Source: Gnetum montanum (lineage: Eukaryota; Streptophyta; Gnetopsida; Gnetales; Gnetaceae). From it: a stretch of 64,000 bases of DNA. The DNA lies in the NCBI GenBank assembly GCA_015680685.1, contig MNCI01037811.1, positions 224,358-288,357 of the forward strand, given 5' to 3'. Under the pieces are notes generated by a model. It worked only from the letters and a program-made list of their open reading frames with translations. It was not told the DNA's origin and did no database searches. The position numbers and the translations under genes were made by a program. This document shows positions 59,175-64,000 of this stretch, piece after piece (the stretch's first letter is position 1; the number at the start of each line of letters is the position of its first letter).

Positions 59175-60344
59175 TGAAACACCACCAAATTTGGGCCACC
59201 ACATCTTGACTACAAATTTATCTAAGTGTCAACACAAGGCAAATTTTTTCTAAGTGTTGATACTACACTCCCACTACTAGGACTATGCTCTAGAGCGTAG
59301 TCAACGTAGTTGACATAAGCAGCTCAAAATTGCAAGATTTTCTCTAAGTGTCGATAGCAGCTGAAATTTTTTTTTAAGTGTGGGGACTACACTCTTACTA
59401 CTAGGACTACTCTCTAGAGCATAGTTAGTTTAGTCAACACACCAATAGCTAGTTTTGCAAATTTTCCTAAGTGACAAGCTAGGAGCTGTCAAGTGTGCTT
59501 GACATGGAAAGAATAGTTTGGCAAAATTTCTGCCAGAAGTTGTCAAGCATGCTTAGCATGGAAGAAAAAATTTTGCAAAATTTTTTCTAACTACTTAAAC
59601 TACACTCTCACTATTAGGACTATGCTCTAGAGTGTAGTTAGCATAGTTAGCACTAAAACTCAATTTTGCAAAATTTGTCTAATTGTTGGGACTACGCTCT
59701 AGAGCGTAGTCAGCATAGTCTACCAAGATTGCCTCTAAAAGCCTCTAGAACTCAGCATTGGCCTTCGTCTAGGCTTTGACACATATTTGGCAAGTAGGAT
59801 CAATGATTTTCACTTCTTTTGCATCCCCCATGTGTCCCCAAATTGTACCTATGCTCGAAACCACTCAGAGAGTAGACAACATAGTCCTAGAGCATAGTCT
59901 CCAAAACTGCACTATTTTGCATTATTTTTAGGTACATTGCAATTTTTTCAACACTTGCACATGTAGTTCGGGCAACGTAGTTATAGTTTGGTAGTCTCAC
60001 AAGGTCCATTGGAGCACACCAGCAGAACACCATTAACTTCAGTGGGAGCATAGTTGGGTGTAGCATAGTCTTAACTACCCCTCTATCACGTGGTGTCCAA
60101 TCCACAATTCATGGAAACCCTAACCTTATAAATACCCTAGTGTTTCACATATTAGGGATTGGCATTTGAAGCATTTGGTTGGCAAATTGGCATTTTTGAG
60201 TACTTTGGCATTCGAGTGCACTTTCCATTTTGGCAAACTTTGAACAAGCACTTGGGACCGTTGCACACCACCTAGCACACCATGGACCACTGCAACCCAC
60301 AACACACCGCAATAGCCAACAAAGCAAGGCCAAACTCCACAGTG
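59175..60344 (+). repeat. Tat-B2 3' LTR, interrupted by Athila-III
   Basis: Starts TGAAACACCACCAAAT after the polypurine tract, as the other Tat LTRs do, but U3 differs from them. U3 carries five copies of a palindromic motif around GCTCTAGAGC, one of them a perfect 22-bp palindrome (59690-59711). The TATA box in 'ccttataaataccctag' (about 60125-60140) is shared with Tat-B1. The end is not visible; Athila-III begins between 60140 and 60385. Confidence 0.65.
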
Positions 60345-60386
60345 AATGTTAATCTTCACAACTAATGAGACGCAATTTGCACAAGC

Positions 60387-60494
60387 TGCGATATCGCGCA
60401 CGTGATATCGCGACCACCACAATATCGCATCCCATGCAATATCACGTACGTGATATCGCATCGTCCCCTGTGATGTCACGTACGCGATATCGCA
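60387..60494 (+). repeat. Three 26-bp GATATC palindromes in Athila-III U3
   Basis: Copies at 60387-60412, 60435-60460 and 60469-60494, with a half copy at 60419-60429. Each is a TGCGATATC arm, a CGTACG-like centre and the reverse-complement arm; deviations are transitions. A TATA box follows 16 bases after the last copy. Confidence 0.85.
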
Positions 60495-60509
60495 GTCTGC
60501 CACCAAATC

Positions 60510-60517
60510 TATAAATA
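60510..60517 (+). promoter_or_regulatory. TATA box of Athila-III LTR
   Basis: TATAAATA in 'aaatctataaataagagg', between the U3 palindromes and a polyadenylation-like 'taataaag' at about 60684. Confidence 0.7.
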
Positions 60518-60754
60518 AGAGGTGGCACTCCCCTTATTTTCCATCCTAGGCTTAAAGTAGGAAAACTCTGGCAGTTTGATCACTCCAGAGATAGAATATT
60601 TTCCATGTGCCTGCAGTAGGAGTCCCTAAGTGAACGGATCCTTATTCAAGCAGCTTTGTACCTGAACGCAAGTTGTGTATGGTAATAAAGACAAGCTTTG
60701 TGGATAAACCTTACAGTGCATGGAATAGGATTTATTGCCTGCATTAGCGCAGCC

Positions 60755-60932
60755 TGAGTATGACTTGATTATGAGCATTGACGAATGTGTACAGCTAATC
60801 AAGGAATCATCTGCTCATCGCGATTAGTCTGTCTCACCCTCAACTCCTAGAACGTGGGATGAGTACGACTTAATTACGAGCATCTACGGATGTGTACGGC
60901 TAGTCAAGGAATCAGCTGCTCATCACGTTTAG
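60755..60932 (+). repeat. 105-bp-spaced direct duplication in Athila-III LTR
   Basis: A 73-bp segment ('tgagtatgacttgattatga...') at 60755-60827 recurs at 60860-60932 with a few transitions. It lies downstream of the TATA box, in R-U5. Confidence 0.85.
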
Positions 60933-61342
60933 GCTAGTTAAGTGCCTCAATACGACCACTTCAAGCACGTGTGTTACATGTGGTGATCCCAGTAACGATT
61001 AGCGTTTGGTAGCCACAGTTGCATAGTTCAAGGTATGTACGGTAAGTGGGAATGGATGTTGACGCTAGTTAACTTAGACTTAGTTCATTAGTTAGAGTTA
61101 GTTAGTTTCTCAACCCTTCACCTCAATCGCATAGGAGAAAAACATTAAAAGATATAAAAATCATATACCTCGAACTTACTTAACCATACACCATGACAAA
61201 CACAAGTCTGGGAAGACAATGAATGATTAACCCCAAGTGTTCCATGGGGCGTATAGGCATTTAGTCTGCGGAGTTCGACCGAATCATGTGTGCTACGCTC
61301 GTTTCGTATGGTTGAGTGGAGGGGTACCTCGCCACTCATCAT

Positions 61343-61360
61343 TAGCACCATTGTTGGGGA
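61343..61360 (+). promoter_or_regulatory. Primer binding site, tRNA-Asp type (Athila-III)
   Basis: TAGCACCATTGTTGGGGA: 13 of 18 matches to the tRNA-Asp PBS, the five differences all G-to-A or C-to-T. Confidence 0.8.
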
Positions 61361-61483
61361 CTAAGTTTTTGTGCGCCAAATAGAACATAAGGGATATCAC
61401 TCACATTGTTGTGAGCCTTAACAAACCTTCGGGTTAATCAAAAGACAAAATTTATATAACGGTGAATTAGCACACCAATAACA

Positions 61484-63982
61484 ATGGCTTCTTCTCATAA
61501 GATAAACTCACCACCTAAGGACCATACACGAGATAGTCGGCAACATAAAACATATAACCAAAATCAGCCAAGTCCTAAACAATATAAGATGACATATACT
61601 CATCCCGATGAGTATATTCCAGACTTCACTTTTATCCTCCATCAAGACAAATAGCTATGGTGGAGAGATTTGCAAGGTAACATTGTGTTACCCCCAGATC
61701 GATCAGTCTCTCGCATGCTTTTCTGTGCCTTGGCACAAATTGACATGCAAGAATTATTTACTGAATACGTTGCAGAAGATTTTGGCATGAGGAATTATTA
61801 TCCCACAGATGCCCAACGTATGAGAGACTTAAGGCAGGAGAGTCAACATGCACTATTGAAGGGCAAGGTCCCACACATCCTTAGCGAAATAGGAGATGAG
61901 GAACCCCTTATGACGGGTTCTTTAGCAAACGATGTTCCCTCTCCTAATGATGGTGAGGAGGTTGGGTATCAGAATCTACGATCAACGATACATATCCATG
62001 GTTCTGATGCTCATGAACACCAACTGTTCACAGAGGGAACAACCACTTATGCTAAGGACAGGCACTTAGATCATCACCATGATCAGGGTCGTAGCAGCCG
62101 AAGAGAAGGCAAGAAACATCGTCATGACAATAGTTCCCCTTCTTCTTCTCCTTCATCCCTTCACTCACCCTCTCCTTCCACATCTGGGCACAGCCACCAT
62201 GAACATAAAGGTGAGGATAAAGGTAAACAAAACGAAAGACCTCGACAGGAAAGTTGAGAGAGAGGACAAGGGCAAGGACGTAGGGAGAGTAGGGAACAAC
62301 GCAGACATCATAGGCGTCATGAAAGAGATGATCATGATGAGCCCCTACTCGCAACCTGAAGTATGCTTGACATAACGGAGGCAGTTAGGATTCCCACAAG
62401 GCATTTAAAAGATAGTCGGATCAAACGATTAGACATGAACAATATCCCACGATTTGAAGGGGGATACAATGCTCATCCACAAAATCATTTACAAGCATTC
62501 CATGATGCCTGTGCCTTGTAGAATATAGAAAATGAGTGGCAAAAACTTAAGTTGTTCCCAAGGACACTTACCAAAGAAGCAAAGAGCTGGTACCAATCCT
62601 TAGAATCGGAAAGCATGAGGAGGTGGAGTACAATGCTAGAACTATTCAACGAGAAGTATCAAACATACTCCAGAGTGTCCAGTTTGTGTAAGAAGATCCA
62701 AGGCTGGAAGCAAGGTACTTATGAACCCTTGGATGCTACCATGAACCGCTACTACACACTGTTACATCGTTGCCCAGGCCATGGGTATGCTCAGCGGGAT
62801 CAACTTCGCCACATCATGGATGGGCTAAGGCATGAAACTAGACAAACCTTTGGAACTTACACCCAAGGGAGACTCTCACAACTTAGAGCCCATGAAGTAC
62901 ATAGATTGTTGGAACAAGTAGCAAAAGAAGAAGGTGAGCTACGAAAAATGGAAAGTGCAGAAGAATACAACCGCGATCCCTCCCTTCGAAAGAAGGGAGT
63001 GAAATTTTGTGATGAAGAGGATGAGTCACCACTTGAAGAGTTGGTGAATAGAAAGACCTTGCCGCTTCAAAAACTCACAACCAAAATAGCAACTAAGGTA
63101 GATGACGTATGGAGTTCCTTAGACTCTAAAATTGAAACTTTCTTAAAAATTGTAGAAGAGTCTAAGGTAGAACAAAGTAGTGACAAAGGTAAGAAAAAGT
63201 GGAGAGATTTAAGCCTTGCACATATCAAGGGTAAGGGAAAAATCACTAACTCCGATGTGGCTGTGGACTCTGACACAGATGATGACGGTGGATGTGAGAT
63301 CTGCCATTATGACCATCCTAAGGGATGTTGCCCCATCATCTCACATCTACAGGAGTCTGGGGTGTTTGCGCTTAATCCAAGACTCAACCAACGGAAAACA
63401 CCCCGAAGGTTACCCTATCCACAAGGTAAGCCAAGGCAGTTCCACCAACCACTAACGTATTATCCAAGTGGAACTCCACCATAGCCCATCGAATAGCATC
63501 AGCGGTGGCAATACCCACAGTCATGGGGGATGTCATCGCCGAAACATCAGTACCCTTACTGGCAGCCTGACCCTTATGGATATTATGTGCAGCAATTGAT
63601 TTCTCCAAGTGACTCTATGAGTCACACAACCCCCAACCGTCACTACCAAGTTCGGGAGTACTTCAAAAGGACTCCTTCTCCTTCGGGAGACACTCCATAC
63701 CCACACCATGCTCCTAATCCATCCACACCTCTTCCACCACAAGTAGTTCCCATAACACCTCCTGCTCGAACAATGCAAGGGAAACTTCCTCCTCAACCAC
63801 AGAAACGTCATGCTGTTAGAGTTATAAATATCCAACCTGTTGCTGGTTCTGACAACTATAAAAAGAGAAGACCTTTCTTCAGAACCAAAAGCCCAGACAA
63901 ACTCTCGCAACAACAAGCGGTTGGGCCCATGTACACTCCTCCACCATCTAACACTTTGGAGCACCCTTCCATCCAAAATTAG
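61484..63982 (+). pseudogene. Athila-III gag, single frame with six stops
   Basis: ATG 61484 (MASSHKINSPP) to TAG 63980-63982 in one frame over 2.5 kb with no frameshift seen. YTHPDEYIPDFTFI near the start; a Ser/His-rich linker (62060-62260); capsid core 62552-63000 (AKSWYQSLESES, LFNEKYQTYSRVSSL, CPGHGY, KEEGELRKMES); knuckle CEICHYDHPKGCC at 63294-63332 (CX2CX3HX4C); Pro/Gln-rich tail. Internal stops (about 61651, 62255, 62357, 62519, 63482, 63491) are explicable as transitions of Gln, Arg or Trp codons. It is the best-preserved Athila gag here. Confidence 0.9.
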
Positions 63983-64000
63983 AGCTTAACGCATACAGTT

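Larger units (their letters stand above)
22945..60344 (+). mobile_element. Tat-B2: decayed host Tat element in three pieces
   Basis: Pieces 22945-26794, 43938-47178 and 56544-60344 read as one plus-strand Tat element once the two insertions are removed. They carry the antisense gene copy (minus strand), a TAAAC array, RT-integrase, a TAAAC array, a polypurine tract and a 3' LTR. Its 5' LTR, gag and protease are missing, replaced at 22945 by Tat-A LTR and leader. The right end is inferred: the LTR from 59175 gives way to Athila-III somewhere in 60140-60385. Confidence 0.75.
60345..64000 (+). mobile_element. Athila-III: LTR and gag, continues past window
   Basis: LTR ending at 61341, PBS 61343-61360 and gag 61484-63982 in Athila order. 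The start of the LTR is uncertain because no partner LTR is in the window. Pol should follow to the right. Confidence 0.85.

Noticed and set aside
63533-63976. 147-codon minus-strand frame
   Set aside because: Shadow of the proline-rich gag tail on the plus strand.
1-64000. tRNA, rRNA or other structured RNA genes
   Set aside because: None recognised by eye; the only tRNA-related sequences are retrotransposon primer binding sites.

Overview
The window looks like repeat-dense intergenic DNA of a land plant with a large genome. Almost everything in it is LTR retrotransposon of two plant Ty3/Gypsy lineages. One is Tat/Ogre-like: two RNase H domains and a CX2HX4HX4C gag knuckle. The other is Athila-like: a tRNA-Asp-type primer binding site, an FMDD reverse transcriptase and a CX2CX3HX4C gag knuckle. 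All copies carry many in-frame stops, so the insertions are old. No intact cellular gene was found. The species cannot be named from this; a gymnosperm or another slow-purging large genome would fit.

Layout. (1) 1-4676: Athila-I, minus strand, with 3' noncoding DNA, gag, PBS and a 5' LTR cut at 4676. (2) 4677-22513: Tat-A, plus strand, with LTR, gag-protease, a 4.3-kb middle block, RT-RNaseH-aRNaseH-integrase and LTR. A second Tat-A PBS and leader follow to 22944, so the second LTR is also followed by internal sequence. (3) From about 22945 the DNA switches to a second Tat element, Tat-B2 (plus strand), which continues in pieces to about 60.3 kb. Two elements sit inside it: Tat-B1 (minus, 26795-43937, 17.1 kb) and Athila-II (minus, 47179-56543). 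Athila-II lies in the integrase gene and has a perfect ACCAT target duplication. (4) From about 60.3 kb to the window end: Athila-III (plus), with LTR and gag, inserted in the 3' LTR of Tat-B2.

The most interesting content is an antisense, intron-containing gene carried by the Tat-B elements between protease and reverse transcriptase. In Tat-B1 it runs on the plus strand from 34404 to 38214. It has at least six intron boundary pairs, five of them joining exons in phase where checked. It begins with a domain resembling the FCP1/SCP (NIF) branch of HAD phosphatases and ends in a coiled coil and a His/Glu-rich acidic tail. Tat-B2 carries a more decayed copy on the minus strand (24935 to about 22985) with introns at the same positions. 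Tat-A has different DNA in the same slot, including what looks like a first exon of a DUF1218-type membrane protein. In all three Tat elements the RT-integrase ORF has its own ATG, which in two or three cases lies just after a splice-acceptor-like sequence. This fits expression of pol from a spliced RNA, as described for Ogre elements, with the antisense gene inside the removed segment.

Two sequence themes recur. Short tandem arrays with a TAAAC core mark the same junctions in every Tat element: after protease, before RT and after integrase. Short palindromes dominate LTR U3 regions: an ACGCT/AGCGT core in the Tat LTRs and a GATATC core in Athila-III.
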